From Pyruvatibacter mobilis (GTDB taxonomy: Bacteria; Pseudomonadota; Alphaproteobacteria; CGMCC-115125), in contig NZ_CP051630.1 in assembly GCF_012848855.1 (NCBI RefSeq), positions 1,591,501 through 1,655,500 of the forward strand: a DNA stretch of 64,000 bases. Reading direction: 5' to 3'. Made by a program: the position numbers and the translations under genes. Numbering within the stretch: the first letter of the stretch is position 1; each line of letters starts with the position of its first letter. The notes under the pieces are model-generated. The model was given only the letters and a program-made list of their open reading frames with translations. It searched no databases and was not told where the DNA came from. This document shows positions 31,367-41,415 of the stretch, one piece after another.

Positions 31367-31678
31367 CTAACCCTTCATGAGGTTGACGTCTTCCACCGCG
31401 ATGGAGCCGCGGTTACGGAAGTAGACCACCAGGATGGCGAGGCCGATGGCCGCCTCGGCGGCGGCCACGGTCAGAACGATCATCGCGAAAATCTGGCCGA
31501 CGAGATCTCCAAGCTGGGTGGAGAAGGCGACCAGGTTGATGTTCACGGCAAGCAGCATCAGTTCGACGGACATCAGGATGATGATGATATTCTTCCGGTT
31601 GAGGAAGATGCCGAAGATGCCGAGCGTGAACAGAAGCGCTGCGACGGTGAGATAGTGGCCAAGGCCGATGTCGATCAT
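31367..31678 (-). CDS. nuoK: NADH-quinone oxidoreductase subunit K
   Basis: A 103-residue, three-span subunit of the complex I membrane arm. [19 protein letters not shown] carries the conserved membrane-embedded Glu of the first site, and [13 protein letters not shown] the second. It starts [17 protein letters not shown]. It is 15 bp from nuoJ and 10 bp from nuoL. Confidence 0.96.
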   Translation of the reverse strand: MIDIGLGHYLTVAALLFTLGIFGIFLNRKNIIIILMSVELMLLAVNINLVAFSTQLGDLVGQIFAMIVLTVAAAEAAIGLAILVVYFRNRGSIAVEDVNLMKG

Positions 31679-31693
31679 GTCCCCTGCTCTCCC

Positions 31694-32308
31694 TTAGATG
31701 CCCTGGCCCGGCTTGATCTGCTTCAGCTCGACGGCTTCAGCACGCGTGCGGGCGACCTGCTGGGCGATGTTCTGCCGCTTCACGCCTTCCTTGTGGCGGA
31801 GCGTCAGCACGATGGCACCGATCATGGCGATGAACAGGATCATGCCGCAGGCCTGGAAGTAATAGACGTAGTCGGTATAGAGCACCCGGCCGATAGCCTC
31901 GGTGTTGGTGACATCCGTCTGAACGGGCGTGGGTGATGCCGCAAGCGAGGCTGCCTCGGGCGCAATGGTCCAGGCGCCGAGCACCAGCAGCAGCTCAAGC
32001 AGCAGGATGAAACCGATCAGCGCGCCGAAGGGCATGTACTGAAGGAAGCCTTCGCGCAGCTCGGAAAAGTCCACATCCAGCATCATCACCACGAAGAGGA
32101 ACAACACCGCGACCGCGCCCACATAGACGATGACCAGGATCATCGCGAGGAACTCGGCGCCCATGAGCACAAACAGGCCCGCGGCGTTGAAGAAGGTGAG
32201 GATGAGGAACAGGACCGAATGCACAGGGTTGCGGGCTGAGATCACCATCACAGCAGACGCCAGCGCGATGAACGCGAAGACGTAGAACGCAATCGTTGCA
32301 ACGATCAT
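31694..32308 (-). CDS. nuoJ: NADH-quinone oxidoreductase subunit J
   Basis: The 204-residue product has five membrane spans. FLAMILVIVYVGAVAVLFLFVVMML is the pi-bulge helix with its conserved Tyr/Gly. The start at 32306-32308 (MIVATIAFYVFAF) has a G-run upstream and removes a non-membrane extension seen in the longer frame. It lies between nuoI (90 bp) and nuoK. Confidence 0.94.
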   Translation of the reverse strand: MIVATIAFYVFAFIALASAVMVISARNPVHSVLFLILTFFNAAGLFVLMGAEFLAMILVIVYVGAVAVLFLFVVMMLDVDFSELREGFLQYMPFGALIGFILLLELLLVLGAWTIAPEAASLAASPTPVQTDVTNTEAIGRVLYTDYVYYFQACGMILFIAMIGAIVLTLRHKEGVKRQNIAQQVARTRAEAVELKQIKPGQGI

Positions 32309-32398
32309 TTGAGTGAGCCCCCCGGCCCGGTTTCTAATTGGCGCAGCCCCTGGGGAGGGCATGCGATTAAGGTGTGTCGGAAGATGCGCGCGCCGCTT

Positions 32399-32890
32399 TT
32401 AGCGGTAGGGCGCATCCATTTCTATGTTCTTGGAGATCTCGCGTTCCCAGCGGTCCCCGTTACTCAGCAGACGCGCCTTGTCGTACATCAGCTCTTCACG
32501 CGTCTCTGTGGCGAATTCGAAGTTCGGGCCTTCCACGATGGCATCCACCGGGCAGGCTTCCTGGCAGAAGCCGCAATAGATGCACTTCACCATGTCGATG
32601 TCGTAGCGCGTGGTGCGGCGGGTGCCGTCATTGCCGCGCGGGGCAGCTTCGATGGTGATCGCCTGCGCCGGGCAGATGGCCTCGCACAGCTTGCAGGCAA
32701 TGCAGCGCTCTTCGCCGTTCGGGTAGCGGCGCAACGCATGCTCGCCCCGGAAGCGCGGCGACAGCGGGCCCTTTTCGAAGGGATAGTTCACCGTCGGGCG
32801 CGGCTTGCCCATGTAGCGCAGCGCCAGGAAGAAGCTGGATACGAACTCGGTCAGGAAGAGCGAGCGGGCAGACTGATCAAGCCAGGCCAT
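32399..32890 (-). CDS. nuoI: NADH-quinone oxidoreductase subunit I
   Basis: Peripheral-arm ferredoxin-like subunit carrying clusters N6a and N6b. In the 163 residues, two 4Fe-4S motifs are complete: [15 protein letters not shown] and [15 protein letters not shown]. They pass electrons from NuoG towards NuoB. The N-terminus ([17 protein letters not shown]) is an amphipathic membrane-associating helix, as in the family. It is 11 bp from nuoH. Confidence 0.96.
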   Translation of the reverse strand: MAWLDQSARSLFLTEFVSSFFLALRYMGKPRPTVNYPFEKGPLSPRFRGEHALRRYPNGEERCIACKLCEAICPAQAITIEAAPRGNDGTRRTTRYDIDMVKCIYCGFCQEACPVDAIVEGPNFEFATETREELMYDKARLLSNGDRWEREISKNIEMDAPYR

Positions 32891-32901
32891 GTCGTTTCTC
32901 C

Positions 32902-33927
32902 TTACGCCGGCAGCATGTCAAAGGCGACGAGCACACCGGCGGTCGCGACGAGATAGAACAGCGACAGCGGCAGGAACACTTTCCAGCCCAGCCGCATCAG
33001 CTGGTCGTAGCGGTAGCGGGGCACCATCGCCTTCACCATGGCGAAGATGAAGAACAGGAAGATCACCTTGATCCAGAACCAGAAGAAGCCCGGCACCCAG
33101 GTGAACGGCGCGAAATCCGCCGGCGGCAGCCAGCCGCCCAGGAACAGGACGGTAATCAGCGCGCACATCAGGAGGATCGACACATACTCTGCCAGGAACA
33201 GCAGCATGTAGGGCGTCGAGGAATATTCGGTGGCAAAGCCCGCCACCAGTTCAGCTTCCGCTTCCGGCAGGTCAAACGGCGGCCGGTTGGTTTCCGCCAG
33301 TGCCGAGATGAAGAACACCACGAACATCGGGAACAGCGGGATGAAGAACCAGTTGAGCAGGCCGTAGTCACCGTCCTGCGCGCGCACGATGTCGGACAGG
33401 TTGAGCGACCCCGCCACCAGCAGCACGCAGACGATGACAAAGCCGAGCGACACTTCATAGGAGACCATCTGCGCAGCCGAGCGCAGGGCACCCATGAAGG
33501 GATATTTCGAGTTCGACGCCCAGCCGCCCATGATGATGCCGTACACACCAAGCGACGAGATGGCGAAGATGAACAGGATGCCCACATTGATGTCGGCGAG
33601 CGCCCAGCCATCCGCCATGGGGATCACCGACCAGGCAGTAAGCGCCAGCACGGCTGCCACGATGGGGGCGAGGATGAACACGCCCTTGTTGGCCCCCGAT
33701 GGAATGACGAATTCCTTGAATACGAATTTCAGGAAGTCGGCAAAGGTCTGCAGCAGGCCGAACGGGCCGACCACGTTGGGGCCACGGCGCAGGCCCACAT
33801 AGGCCCACACCTTGCGGTCCGCATAGAGCAGGAACGCGATCAGGATCAGCAGGCCGACAATGGTCGCCAGCGTCTGGCCGATGATGATCGCAGCGGTCAG
33901 ACCATAGGTGCTCAGGAAATCAGCCAT
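32902..33927 (-). CDS. nuoH: NADH-quinone oxidoreductase subunit H
   Basis: Membrane subunit forming most of the quinone chamber. The 341-residue product has 8-9 spans. Family signatures are [28 protein letters not shown] near the N-terminus and [20 protein letters not shown], the glutamate-rich loop, in the middle. I start at the ATG at 33925-33927 (MADFLSTYG), which overlaps the nuoG stop by 8 bp; the longer frame to 34020 is a nuoG shadow. Confidence 0.95.
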   Translation of the reverse strand: MADFLSTYGLTAAIIIGQTLATIVGLLILIAFLLYADRKVWAYVGLRRGPNVVGPFGLLQTFADFLKFVFKEFVIPSGANKGVFILAPIVAAVLALTAWSVIPMADGWALADINVGILFIFAISSLGVYGIIMGGWASNSKYPFMGALRSAAQMVSYEVSLGFVIVCVLLVAGSLNLSDIVRAQDGDYGLLNWFFIPLFPMFVVFFISALAETNRPPFDLPEAEAELVAGFATEYSSTPYMLLFLAEYVSILLMCALITVLFLGGWLPPADFAPFTWVPGFFWFWIKVIFLFFIFAMVKAMVPRYRYDQLMRLGWKVFLPLSLFYLVATAGVLVAFDMLPA

Positions 33928-36034
33928 TGGTGCCGGTCGCCTCTTTTGAAGTCGCGTCCTGGGCCACCCGGTGCGTTGCCGCCAGCGACAGGTCAGCCAT
34001 GGTCTTGCTGGCCCGCGCAATCGGGTTGGTCAGGAAGAAATCCGTGATGGCCGGTGCAAACGGCGCGCTGTCCATGGAGGCGTCGGCGAAGGACGGCATG
34101 TCGCCGGCTTCCACCTGGCCGAGGCGCATCATGGTGGGTGCGTCCTCGTACATGGCCGTGCGCAGCTGGGCCAGATTGTCATAAGGCAGGGTCTTGCCGA
34201 TCACATCCGACAGGGCGCGCAGGATCGACCAGTCCTCGCGGGCATCGCCCGGCGGGAAGGTGGCGCGGCGGCCAAGCTGGGCGCGGCCTTCGGTGTTGAC
34301 CCAGGTGGCGGACTTTTCGGTGTAGGCGGCCCCCGGCAGGATCACGTCGGCGCGGTGCGCACCGCGGTCGCCATGGCTGCCCTGATAGATGACGAAGGCA
34401 TCGCCGTAATGGGTGCCGTCGATTTCATCCGCACCGAGAAGATAGACCACCTCAATGTCGCCCGAGCGTGCCGCGTCGAGAATGCCGGTCACGTCCTTGC
34501 CGCCCTCGCCCGGCACGAAGCCGAGATCAAGACCACCGACGCGGGCCGCTGCGGTGTGCAGCACGTTGAAGCCGTTCCAGCCGCCGGTAATGGCTCCGAC
34601 GCTGTCCGCCAGCTTCTTGGCGGCGGCCAGCACGGCAGCGCCGTCGGCACGGGTAAGTGCACCCTGGCCGATGATGATCATCGGCTTTTCGGCGTCCTTC
34701 AGCACCTGCGCGAAGGAATGGCTGCCGGACACAAGCTCGCTGAGCGTGTCAGTGCCTGCACCCAGTTCCTGCACCGGGTAGGTAAGGTCGAAGGGCTGGC
34801 CGATATTGGCGACCTTGATGCCTGCCTCGCGCCAGCGGCGGCGGATGCGGGCATTCAGCACCGGCGCTTCCATGCGCGGGTTGGAGCCGATCAGCAGGAT
34901 GGCGTCGGCCTCGTCGATGCCGGCAATGCCGGAATTGAAGAGGTAGCCGCCGCGGGCACCGGCTTCGAGCTTGGTGCCGTCCTGGCGGCAATCAATATTG
35001 GTGCTGCCGATGGCGCCTGCGAGATCCTTCAGCGCCTTCATGCTTTCAGCACAGGCGAGATCACCGGCGATGGCAGCGAATTTCGTACCGTCGAGCCCGT
35101 CCAGCTTTTCGGCGATCACGCCGAAGGCTTCCTGCCAGCTTGCGGGCTTAAGCTTGCCGTCCTTGCGCACATAGGGGCGATCCAGACGCTGGCGGCCGAG
35201 GCCGTCCCAGATGAAGCGGGTCTTGTCGGAGATCCACTCCTCGTTGATGTCGTCGGCATTGCGCGGGATGATGCGCATCACGGCCTTGCCGCGCGCATCG
35301 ACGCGGATATTGCTGCCGAGTGCATCCATCACGTCGATGGTTTCGGTCTTCTTCAGCTCCCAGGGCCGCGCCTGGAACGCGTAGGGCCGCGAGGTGAGCG
35401 CGCCCACCGGGCACAGATCGATCACATTGCCCTGCAGCTCGGAGCCCATGGCTTCTTCGAGATAGGTTGTGATCTCCATGTCCTCGCCGCGACCGATGGC
35501 GCCGAGATCCGGCACGCCCGCCACTTCGGTGGAGAAGCGGATGCAGCGCGTGCAGTGGATGCAGCGGGTCATGATCGTCTTGACCAGCGGGCCGATATAT
35601 TTGTCCTCAACCGCGCGCTTGTTCTCGGAGAAGCGCGAGCCGTCGGTGCCGTAGGCCATGGCCTGGTCCTGCAGGTCGCACTCGCCGCCCTGGTCGCAGA
35701 TCGGGCAGTCCAGCGGATGGTTGATCAGCAGGAATTCCATCACGCCTTCACGAGCGTCTTTCACCATCTTGGTGTTGGTGAAAAGCTCCGGCGGCTGACC
35801 TTCCGGCCCCGGACGAAGATCCTTCACGTTCTGCGCGCAGGAGGCAACGGGCTTGGGCGGGCCGCCCTTCACCTCGATCAGGCACATGCGGCAATTGCCG
35901 GCCACCGACAGGCGCTCGTGATAGCAGAAACGCGGAATTTCCTTGCCCGCTTCCTCGCAGGCCTGGAGCAGCGTCAGATCGGCATCGACCTCGATCTCTT
36001 CGCCGTCAACCTTGATGGTACGCAGTTCGCCCAT
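33920..36034 (-). CDS. nuoG: NADH-quinone oxidoreductase subunit G
   Basis: Largest peripheral subunit of complex I. In 704 residues it has an N-terminal 2Fe-2S ferredoxin domain ([15 protein letters not shown]), the His/Cys cluster region ([14 protein letters not shown]), and a 4Fe-4S site ([10 protein letters not shown]). A degenerate molybdopterin-oxidoreductase domain without its cofactor follows, including [17 protein letters not shown]. The length matches the alphaproteobacterial/mitochondrial type rather than the longer E. coli form. Confidence 0.95.
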   Translation of the reverse strand: MGELRTIKVDGEEIEVDADLTLLQACEEAGKEIPRFCYHERLSVAGNCRMCLIEVKGGPPKPVASCAQNVKDLRPGPEGQPPELFTNTKMVKDAREGVMEFLLINHPLDCPICDQGGECDLQDQAMAYGTDGSRFSENKRAVEDKYIGPLVKTIMTRCIHCTRCIRFSTEVAGVPDLGAIGRGEDMEITTYLEEAMGSELQGNVIDLCPVGALTSRPYAFQARPWELKKTETIDVMDALGSNIRVDARGKAVMRIIPRNADDINEEWISDKTRFIWDGLGRQRLDRPYVRKDGKLKPASWQEAFGVIAEKLDGLDGTKFAAIAGDLACAESMKALKDLAGAIGSTNIDCRQDGTKLEAGARGGYLFNSGIAGIDEADAILLIGSNPRMEAPVLNARIRRRWREAGIKVANIGQPFDLTYPVQELGAGTDTLSELVSGSHSFAQVLKDAEKPMIIIGQGALTRADGAAVLAAAKKLADSVGAITGGWNGFNVLHTAAARVGGLDLGFVPGEGGKDVTGILDAARSGDIEVVYLLGADEIDGTHYGDAFVIYQGSHGDRGAHRADVILPGAAYTEKSATWVNTEGRAQLGRRATFPPGDAREDWSILRALSDVIGKTLPYDNLAQLRTAMYEDAPTMMRLGQVEAGDMPSFADASMDSAPFAPAITDFFLTNPIARASKTMADLSLAATHRVAQDATSKEATGTNG

Positions 36035-36055
36035 GGTGTTGTCCCGTACCCTCAG

Positions 36056-37357
36056 CTATTCCGCGGCCACGGCCGGCGCGCCAGCCTGGCGGGCCTTGCG
36101 GGCGGCAATGCGGTCTTCGAACTCATGGCGGAAGTGGCGGATGACGCCCTGGATCGGCCAGGCAGCCGCGTCACCCAGCGCGCAGATGGTGTGGCCTTCG
36201 ACCTGCTTGGTGACCTTGAGCAGCGTGTCGATTTCCTCGACCTCCGCCTCGCCCTTGGCCATGCGCTCCATCACGCGCCACATCCAGCCGGTGCCTTCGC
36301 GGCACGGCGTGCACTGGCCGCAGCTTTCATGCTTGTAGAAGTAGGACAGCCGGGCGATCGCCTTGATGACGTCGGTGGACTTGTCCATGACGATCACCGC
36401 CGCCGTGCCGAGGCCCGACTGCACTTCCTTGAGCGCGTCGAAATCCATCAGCACCGTGTCGCACACATCCTTGGGGATCAGCGGCACCGATGACCCGCCG
36501 GGGATCACCGCCAGCAGATTGTCCCAGCCGCCGCGCACGCCGCCGGCATGCTTCTCGATCAGCTCCTTGAGCGGGATCGACATCTCTTCTTCCACGTTGC
36601 ACGGATTGTTCACGTGGCCGGAGATGGAGAACACCTTGGTGCCGGTGTTGCCCGGGCGGCCGAAGCCCGCAAACCAGTCACCGCCGCGGCGCAGGATGGT
36701 CGGGGCCACCGCGATGCTTTCCACGTTGTTGACGGTGGACGGGTTGCCGTAAAGGCCGACATTGGCGGGGAAAGGCGGCTTGAGGCGGGGCATGCCCTTC
36801 TTGCCCTCAAGGCTTTCGATCAGCGCGGTTTCTTCGCCGCAGATATAGGCGCCCGCGCCATGATGCACGATCACGTCGAAGTCCCAGCCCGACCCGCAGG
36901 CATTGGGGCCAATGAGGCCCGCGTCATAGGCTTCGTCGACGGCCGCCTGCAGGCGGTTGCGCTCGAAGATGTATTCGCCGCGCAGATAGATGAAGGCGTG
37001 GTTGGCGCCCATGGCGAACCCGGCGAGCAGGCAGCCTTCGATCAGCTTGTGCGGATCGTGGCGCATCATCTCGCGGTCCTTGCAGGTACCGGGTTCGGAC
37101 TCATCCGCGTTCACGACGAGATAATGCGGGCGCCCGTCGCTTTCCTTCGGCATGAAGGACCATTTGAGGCCGGTCGGGAAACCCGCACCGCCGCGGCCGC
37201 GCAGGCCCGACTTCTTCACCTCTTCGATGATCCAGTCACGGCCCTTGGCAAGAATGTCCTTGGTGCCGTCCCAGTCGCCGCGCTTGCGGGCGGCTTCGAG
37301 GCGCCAGTCCTCATAGCCATAGAGGTTCGTGAAGATGCGATCCTTGTCAGACAGCAT
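36056..37357 (-). CDS. nuoF: NADH-quinone oxidoreductase subunit F (NADH-binding)
   Basis: Binds NADH and FMN, the electron entry point of complex I. The 433-residue product has the NADH-binding [18 protein letters not shown], the FMN region [20 protein letters not shown], and the N3 4Fe-4S cluster motif [18 protein letters not shown] with its distant Cys in [13 protein letters not shown]. It is 3 bp from nuoE and 21 bp from nuoG. Confidence 0.97.
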   Translation of the reverse strand: MLSDKDRIFTNLYGYEDWRLEAARKRGDWDGTKDILAKGRDWIIEEVKKSGLRGRGGAGFPTGLKWSFMPKESDGRPHYLVVNADESEPGTCKDREMMRHDPHKLIEGCLLAGFAMGANHAFIYLRGEYIFERNRLQAAVDEAYDAGLIGPNACGSGWDFDVIVHHGAGAYICGEETALIESLEGKKGMPRLKPPFPANVGLYGNPSTVNNVESIAVAPTILRRGGDWFAGFGRPGNTGTKVFSISGHVNNPCNVEEEMSIPLKELIEKHAGGVRGGWDNLLAVIPGGSSVPLIPKDVCDTVLMDFDALKEVQSGLGTAAVIVMDKSTDVIKAIARLSYFYKHESCGQCTPCREGTGWMWRVMERMAKGEAEVEEIDTLLKVTKQVEGHTICALGDAAAWPIQGVIRHFRHEFEDRIAARKARQAGAPAVAAE

Positions 37358-37360
37358 GGC

Positions 37361-37981
37361 TCAGCCCTCCCCGCCGACAGTTGCAGGCACATCCGTCAGG
37401 GAGGTCAGGCCGCCTGCGGGTTCGGACGATTTGCGTCCGGTCTGCGAGCCCACCTTCACCTCGCGCCCGGCAGCGAGATCATCGAGCAGCTTCTCGAAAT
37501 TCTCCGCCGTCAGGTCTTCGTAATAATCGTCGTTGATCTGCACCATCGGGGCGTTGGCGCAGGCGCCCAGGCACTCGACTTCCAGCCAGGAGAAATTGCC
37601 GTCGGCTGACACCTGCTGCTGCTCGCCAATGCGCTTGCGGCAGACTTCCTTGAGGTCGTCCGCGCCGCGCAGCCAGCACGGGGTCGTGCCGCAGAGCTGG
37701 ATGAAGTGCTTCCCCACCGGGGACAGGTTGAACATGGTGTAGAAGGTCGCCACTTCGAGGGCGCGGATATAGGGCATATCCAGCATCTCGGCGACGCAGC
37801 GGATCGCAGGTTCCGGCAGCCAGTAATCATGCTGCTTCTGGGCCAGCCACAACAGCGAGATAATGGCGGAGGCCTGACGGCCTTCCGGGTACTTCGCGAT
37901 CGTCTTCTTCGCAGTCTCGAGATTTTCGGGCGTGAACGCGAAACTCTCCGGCTGGTTGGGATCCAGACGCCGAACGCTCAT
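37361..37981 (-). CDS. nuoE: NADH-quinone oxidoreductase subunit E
   Basis: Thioredoxin-fold subunit carrying the N1a 2Fe-2S cluster. The 206-residue product shows [12 protein letters not shown] and, about 40 residues later, [17 protein letters not shown], giving the four cluster cysteines. The C-terminal 40 residues are an extension rich in Gly, Ser and Thr. The start overlaps the nuoD stop by 4 bp. Confidence 0.95.
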   Translation of the reverse strand: MSVRRLDPNQPESFAFTPENLETAKKTIAKYPEGRQASAIISLLWLAQKQHDYWLPEPAIRCVAEMLDMPYIRALEVATFYTMFNLSPVGKHFIQLCGTTPCWLRGADDLKEVCRKRIGEQQQVSADGNFSWLEVECLGACANAPMVQINDDYYEDLTAENFEKLLDDLAAGREVKVGSQTGRKSSEPAGGLTSLTDVPATVGGEG

Positions 37982-39204
37982 CGGTCCACCTCACCAAACA
38001 CGATATCCAGGGAGCCGAGGATGGCGGACACGTCCGCCAGCATGTGGCCCTTACACAAATGATCCATCGCATGCAGATGGTTGAAGCCAGGCGCGCGCAG
38101 CTTGGCGCGGTAAGGCTTGTTGCTGCCATCCGACACGAGATAGACGCCGAACTCACCCTTGGGGGCCTCGACAGCGGCATACACTTCACCGGCGGGCACG
38201 TGGTAGCCCTCGGTGTAGAGCTTGAAGTGGTGGATCAGCGCTTCCATGGAGCGCTTCATCTCGCCGCGCTTGGGCGGCACCACCTTGCCGTCGGCGGAGG
38301 AGACCGGCCCCTCGCCTTCCGCGCTGCGCAGCTTCTCGATGCACTGCTTCATGATGCGGATGGACTGGTGGCACTCCTCCATGCGGCACAGATAGCGGTC
38401 ATAGCAGTCGCCGTTCTTGCCGACGGGAATGTCGAACTCAAGCTCGTTGTAGCACTCATAGGGCTGCGAGCGGCGCAGGTCCCAGGCCATGCCCGAGCCG
38501 CGCACCATCACGCCGGTGAAGCCCCAGTTGAACACATCCTCCTTCGTCACGACGCCGATATCGACGTTACGCTGCTTGAAGATGCGATTGTCCGTGAGCA
38601 GACCTTCAATGTCGTTGAGCACCTTCGGGTGCTCCTCGCAGAAAGTCATGATGTCGTCGAGAAGCTCGTTCGGCAGATCCTGGTGAACGCCACCGGGACG
38701 GAAATAGGCGGCGTGCATGCGGCTGCCGGAGGCGCGCTCATAGAAGACCATGAGCTTTTCGCGTTCCTCGAAGCCCCAGACCGGCGGGGTCATCGCGCCC
38801 ACGTCAAGCGCCTGGGTGGTGATGTTGAGGATGTGCGACAGCAGGCGGCCGATTTCCGAATAGAGCACGCGGATGAGCTGGCCGCGCTTGGGCACGGTGA
38901 TGCCCAGCAGCCGCTCCACCGCCATGCAATAGGCGTGCTCCTGGTTCATCGGCGCCACATAGTCGAGGCGGTCGAGATAGGGCACGGCCTGCAGGTAGGT
39001 CTTGTGCTCCATCAGCTTTTCGGTGCCGCGGTGCAGAAGGCCGATATGCGGGTCAACACGCTCAACGACCTCGCCGTCCATCTCCAGCACCAGGCGCAGC
39101 ACGCCGTGGGCCGCCGGATGCTGCGGGCCGAAATTGATGGTCAGCGTGTCGATGGCCTCGCCGGAGGCTTCACCTGTGGTGACGTCTGTCGGGGCAATGT
39201 TCAT
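37978..39204 (-). CDS. nuoD: NADH-quinone oxidoreductase subunit D
   Basis: 49-kDa-type subunit forming the quinone site with NuoB. The 408 residues show [22 protein letters not shown], with the conserved His of the quinone site, [25 protein letters not shown], and a C-terminal [16 protein letters not shown]. NuoC is encoded separately (4-bp overlap), not fused as in E. coli. Confidence 0.97.
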   Translation of the reverse strand: MNIAPTDVTTGEASGEAIDTLTINFGPQHPAAHGVLRLVLEMDGEVVERVDPHIGLLHRGTEKLMEHKTYLQAVPYLDRLDYVAPMNQEHAYCMAVERLLGITVPKRGQLIRVLYSEIGRLLSHILNITTQALDVGAMTPPVWGFEEREKLMVFYERASGSRMHAAYFRPGGVHQDLPNELLDDIMTFCEEHPKVLNDIEGLLTDNRIFKQRNVDIGVVTKEDVFNWGFTGVMVRGSGMAWDLRRSQPYECYNELEFDIPVGKNGDCYDRYLCRMEECHQSIRIMKQCIEKLRSAEGEGPVSSADGKVVPPKRGEMKRSMEALIHHFKLYTEGYHVPAGEVYAAVEAPKGEFGVYLVSDGSNKPYRAKLRAPGFNHLHAMDHLCKGHMLADVSAILGSLDIVFGEVDR

Positions 39205-39830
39205 TTTGCCTGCTCCGCCTTTTCGTCGCCGGGAAGGATGTATTCAGCCCCTTCCCACGGGCTCATGTAATCGAAGCTGCGGAATTCCTGCATCAGCTTG
39301 ACCGGCTCGTAGACGACCTTGCGCTGCTCGTCGTCGTAGCGCACTTCGTAATAGCCGGTGAGCGGGAAGTCCTTGCGCAACGGGTGCCCTTCGAAGCCGT
39401 AATCGGTCAGCAGGCGGCGCAGGTCCGGATGACCGGCGAACTGCACGCCGTACATGTCCCAGATTTCGCGCTCCTGCCAGTTGGCGACCGGGAACACCGA
39501 CACGCAGCTCGGCACCAGCATGTCCTCATCCGCTTCAGCCTTCACGCGGATGCGCTGGTTCATGGTCATCGACAGCATGTGATAGACGACGTCGAAGCGG
39601 CGCGTGCGGGCAGGATAGTCCACGCCGGTGATATCGATCAGCGTTGCGAACTCGCAGCCGCTGTCATCGCGCAGGAACTTCAGCACCCGGACGATTTCCT
39701 GGGCGGGCACGGTGATCGTCAGCTCGCCATTGGCGATCTCATGCGATTCAACCGCGTCCAGCCCGGCGGTGATGTGGTCCGCCAGGTCCGCGAGGGCTTC
39801 GTTGCTGGGTGTCGTGTCAGTGACCGACAT
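39201..39830 (-). CDS. nuoC: NADH-quinone oxidoreductase subunit C
   Basis: 30-kDa-type scaffold subunit of the peripheral arm. The 209-residue product has the signature [42 protein letters not shown] (written here by its key parts: [32 protein letters not shown]). It starts with a non-conserved N-terminal tail of about 20 residues. About 100 bp without visible features separate it from nuoB, the longest gap between the first genes of the operon. Confidence 0.94.
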   Translation of the reverse strand: MSVTDTTPSNEALADLADHITAGLDAVESHEIANGELTITVPAQEIVRVLKFLRDDSGCEFATLIDITGVDYPARTRRFDVVYHMLSMTMNQRIRVKAEADEDMLVPSCVSVFPVANWQEREIWDMYGVQFAGHPDLRRLLTDYGFEGHPLRKDFPLTGYYEVRYDDEQRKVVYEPVKLMQEFRSFDYMSPWEGAEYILPGDEKAEQAK

Positions 39831-39931
39831 GGCTTGTTTCCGATGCTCTCAGTACAAGACACCCGGCTTCAGGATGCCTTCGGGTAGGAGATGCAGGGAG
39901 TGGGCGACGGGCGCCCTCTCCTTGCGGCAGG

Positions 39932-40534
39932 TCAGCGCTCGATGGTGCTCGTGCGCCGGATCTTCTTCTGCAGCTGCAGCACGCCGTAAAGCAGCGCCTC
40001 AGCCGTCGGCGGGCAGCCCGGGACGTAGACGTCCACCGGCACGATGCGGTCGCAGCCGCGCACCACCGAATAGGAATAGTGATAGTACCCGCCGCCATTG
40101 GCGCAGGAGCCCATGGAGATGACGTAACGCGGGTCCGGCATCTGGTCGTAGACCTTGCGCAGGGCCGGGGCCATCTTGTTGGTGAGCGTGCCGGCGACGA
40201 TCATCACGTCGGACTGGCGCGGGCTGGCGCGCGGGGCGAAGCCGAAGCGCTCAACGTCGTAACGCGGCATGGAGAGCTGCATCATTTCAACGGCGCAACA
40301 GGCCAGGCCGAAGGTCATCCACATCAGCGAGCCGGTGCGGCCCCAGGCGATGAGATCTTCCAGGCTCGTGACGACGAAGCCCTTCTCTTCCATCTCTTCG
40401 GTGATCTGGCGGACGAGGGGATCATTGTCGGCGTCGGACGGCTGCGGCGCACGCGCCAGATAGCCCGTCTTGGGATCGATGAGGCCGGTGGACCCTTCCG
40501 GGACCAGAATGCCGTTTTTCTCTTCTACTCCCAT
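39932..40534 (-). CDS. nuoB: NADH-quinone oxidoreductase subunit B
   Basis: Carries cluster N2, the last electron donor to quinone. Its 200 residues contain [12 protein letters not shown], the adjacent cysteine pair, then [16 protein letters not shown] and [18 protein letters not shown], completing the ligand set. I start at the ATG at 40532-40534 (MGVEEKNG), overlapping the nuoA stop by 10 bp. An in-frame ATG at 40555 would add seven residues and overlap more. Confidence 0.96.
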   Translation of the reverse strand: MGVEEKNGILVPEGSTGLIDPKTGYLARAPQPSDADNDPLVRQITEEMEEKGFVVTSLEDLIAWGRTGSLMWMTFGLACCAVEMMQLSMPRYDVERFGFAPRASPRQSDVMIVAGTLTNKMAPALRKVYDQMPDPRYVISMGSCANGGGYYHYSYSVVRGCDRIVPVDVYVPGCPPTAEALLYGVLQLQKKIRRTSTIER

Positions 40535-40890
40535 TCGAGCGCGCCCTTCTTCCACTCATAGACAAAGCCGATGGTGAGGATGCCCAGGAACACCATCATC
40601 GACCAGAACCCGAACATGCCCGTTTCACCCAGGGAAATAGCCCAGGGGAACAGGAAGGCCACTTCGAGGTCGAAGATGATGAAGAGGATCGCCACCAGGT
40701 AGAACCGCACATCGAACTTCATGCGCGCGTCGTCGAAGGCGTTGAAGCCGCATTCGTAGGCCGACAGCTTTTCCGGGTCCGGGTTGGACGGGGCGACGAT
40801 CATCGGCGCCACCAGGAACGCGGTCACCAGGACAATCGAGATGCCAAGGAAAACGACGATCGGGAGATATTCTGCAAGAAGCTCAGGCAT
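40525..40890 (-). CDS. nuoA: NADH-quinone oxidoreductase subunit A
   Basis: First gene of the complex I operon. The 121-residue product has three membrane spans. [44 protein letters not shown] is the NuoA core; its key parts are the YECGF loop with the conserved Cys and the [12 protein letters not shown] helix with conserved acidic residues. A promoter lies about 150 bases upstream. Confidence 0.96.
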   Translation of the reverse strand: MPELLAEYLPIVVFLGISIVLVTAFLVAPMIVAPSNPDPEKLSAYECGFNAFDDARMKFDVRFYLVAILFIIFDLEVAFLFPWAISLGETGMFGFWSMMVFLGILTIGFVYEWKKGALEWE

Positions 40891-41041
40891 GATCAGGTTT
40901 AGGGGCCCTGTCTTTCACTCATGTGCCGGTTAATGCCTAGGCTTTCCCGGCGGCGCAACCGAAAGTCGCGCCTTCCCTCCGTCCCGTCGCCAAAAAGCCG
41001 TTTTTGTCGCACCGATTCACTGGCGGACAGGAATTCGCGAC

Positions 41042-41069
41042 ACTATATCCACGCGCCCATTCATTTCAA
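41042..41069 (-). promoter_or_regulatory. nuoA: Probable nuo operon promoter
   Basis: On the minus strand TTGAAA (41064-41069) and TATAGT (41042-41047) are separated by 16 bases. The predicted start near 41035 leaves a leader of about 145 bases before nuoA at 40890. The 380-bp region between nuoA and tRNA-Asp holds no other credible gene or hairpin. Confidence 0.55.
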
Positions 41070-41272
41070 TGTGAAGAGCCGCCAGATTTGCGAGCTTTTT
41101 CGCATGTCGCCGCTGCGCCTCGCGCATGGACATGCACGCGCACCACGTGCACACGCTGCCAGCTGCGGGTGGCTCGCAACTAGGTCTCGTTCATCGCATT
41201 TTCGGAAGAGAATCAGACGGATCAGGCCCGTCGCTTACGCGGTTTGCCGACTTTCAGAATTCAGGCTGAAAG

Positions 41273-41349
41273 TGGCGGGAGTGACGGGGCTCGAACCCGC
41301 GACCTCCGGCGTGACAGGCCGGCACTCTAACCAACTGAGCTACACCCCC
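41273..41349 (-). tRNA. tRNA-Asp (anticodon GTC)
   Basis: A full 77-nt cloverleaf with encoded CCA is on the minus strand. The acceptor stem is GGGGGTG/CACTCCC, the D-arm is TAGCTCAGTTGG, and the anticodon arm is CCGGC-CTGTCAC-GCCGG with GTC in the anticodon position. The T-arm contains GGTTCGAGCCC and the discriminator base is G, as expected for tRNA-Asp. It is upstream of the nuo operon and marks one border of the accessory TPS/two-component block. Confidence 0.97.
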
Positions 41350-41415
41350 GCGTAAGGGTCCGCAGCGGTGTTTCCCGCTTTGGAGCGGCGTGTTTAAGGC
41401 TCCCTCCTGGGGGTG

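Noticed and set aside
33971-36493. Plus-strand open frame of 840 codons opposite nuoG/nuoF
   Set aside because: Same kind of antisense shadow; nuoG and nuoF are unambiguous on the minus strand.
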